Assembly (NCBI GenBank): GCA_012845835.1
Contig: JABAKD010000025.1
Location: 12,035,264-12,099,263 of the forward strand
Origin: Undaria pinnatifida
Taxonomy: Eukaryota; Sar; Phaeophyceae; Laminariales; Alariaceae
DNA length: 64,000 nt
Direction: 5' to 3'
Shown here: piece after piece, positions 63,596 through 64,000 of the stretch
Numbering within the stretch: the first letter of the stretch is position 1
Layout: every line of letters begins with the position of its first letter
Notes under the pieces: generated by a model
Seen by the model: the letters and a program-made list of their open reading frames with translations, nothing else
Told to the model about the DNA's origin: nothing
Database searches by the model: none
Position numbers and translations under genes: made by a program

Positions 63596-64000
63596 GTGAG
63601 CTGGCGTTTCGTTCAGTACCGGTTGTACCGCGCACTACTTTTACCGTGCGATTATATCACCGCATTGTAATTGAGCCGCGCAATGGCTGCTCCGCATGTT
63701 TATTGTGCATCACATCGGTTGCGTATCATATATGTTGTTTTTTGGATGCGCCTTGTATTGACAGTATTTTATAGTTCCGGTACAGCATACTGATTACACC
63801 GCACGATGACTGCGTCGCGTTGATTGTGCCGCAGCGTGGTTGTACCGCATAATGTTTTTGCCGTTTCAAATTGCCGACACGCATTGATCGTGTTTTAAGG
63901 TTATTAATAGTAATCAACCTAAAAACAGGCTTGATTTTATTCGTCATGTTTTGGTGTTTTTTACTTGATTAATCATGATTACTTGATTATTCGTCTTGTA
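63596..64000 (+). other. Start of the next SPPA intron
   Basis: A/T-rich sequence after the donor with several 'gtaccgc' or 'gcaccgc' repeats ('ttgtaccgcgca', 'ttacaccgcacg', 'ttgtaccgcata'). No exon is recognised. Confidence 0.6.

Overview
This window is nuclear DNA from a eukaryote, most likely a photosynthetic stramenopile; a brown alga fits best, but this is inference. The grounds are GT-AG introns of 0.2 to about 10 kb, a plant/algal-type chloroplast protease IV (SppA), a fucosyltransferase-like gene, and a dense load of degenerate transposable elements, MITE-like elements and simple repeats. No operons, CRISPR arrays or rRNA genes were seen.

Two multi-exon host genes can be read on the + strand by joining exons in phase. 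The first (6460-21797, 5' end not found) encodes a glycosyltransferase-like protein with a GT11-like set of motifs (LHVRLGD, FHVFSE, CSTFG). It has three visible exons separated by introns of about 9.8 and 4.6 kb. The second (44851-63595, running off the right edge) is a 13-exon stretch of SPPA whose exons total 1509 nt (503 codons) with consistent phase. Both catalytic residues of the SppA Lys/Ser dyad are visible. A signal-peptide-like first exon at 35649-35747 is a candidate start for this gene.

Between and inside these genes lie mobile-element remains. They are a hAT transposase C-terminus (9247-9623, minus), a truncated LINE reverse transcriptase (28084-28955, minus), and a roughly 6 kb DIRS-like retrotransposon (29308-35256) with gag, RT-RNase H and tyrosine-recombinase parts broken by stops and frameshifts. 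At least four families of short inverted-repeat elements occur (called M1, M2, R1 and R2 here), together with many micro- and minisatellites.

The most unusual feature is that both host genes are surrounded by decayed copies of their own exon edges ('exon echoes'). Upstream introns hold tandem copies of the 3' splice site plus the first 25-60 bp of the next exon (before 6460, 50536, 55389, 60397 and 61026). Downstream introns hold copies of exon ends with their donor site (after 46132 and 47722). The terminal exon of the glycosyltransferase gene has at least five broken copies within 4.6 kb downstream. Repeated local segmental duplication followed by decay would explain this and may be how these introns grow.
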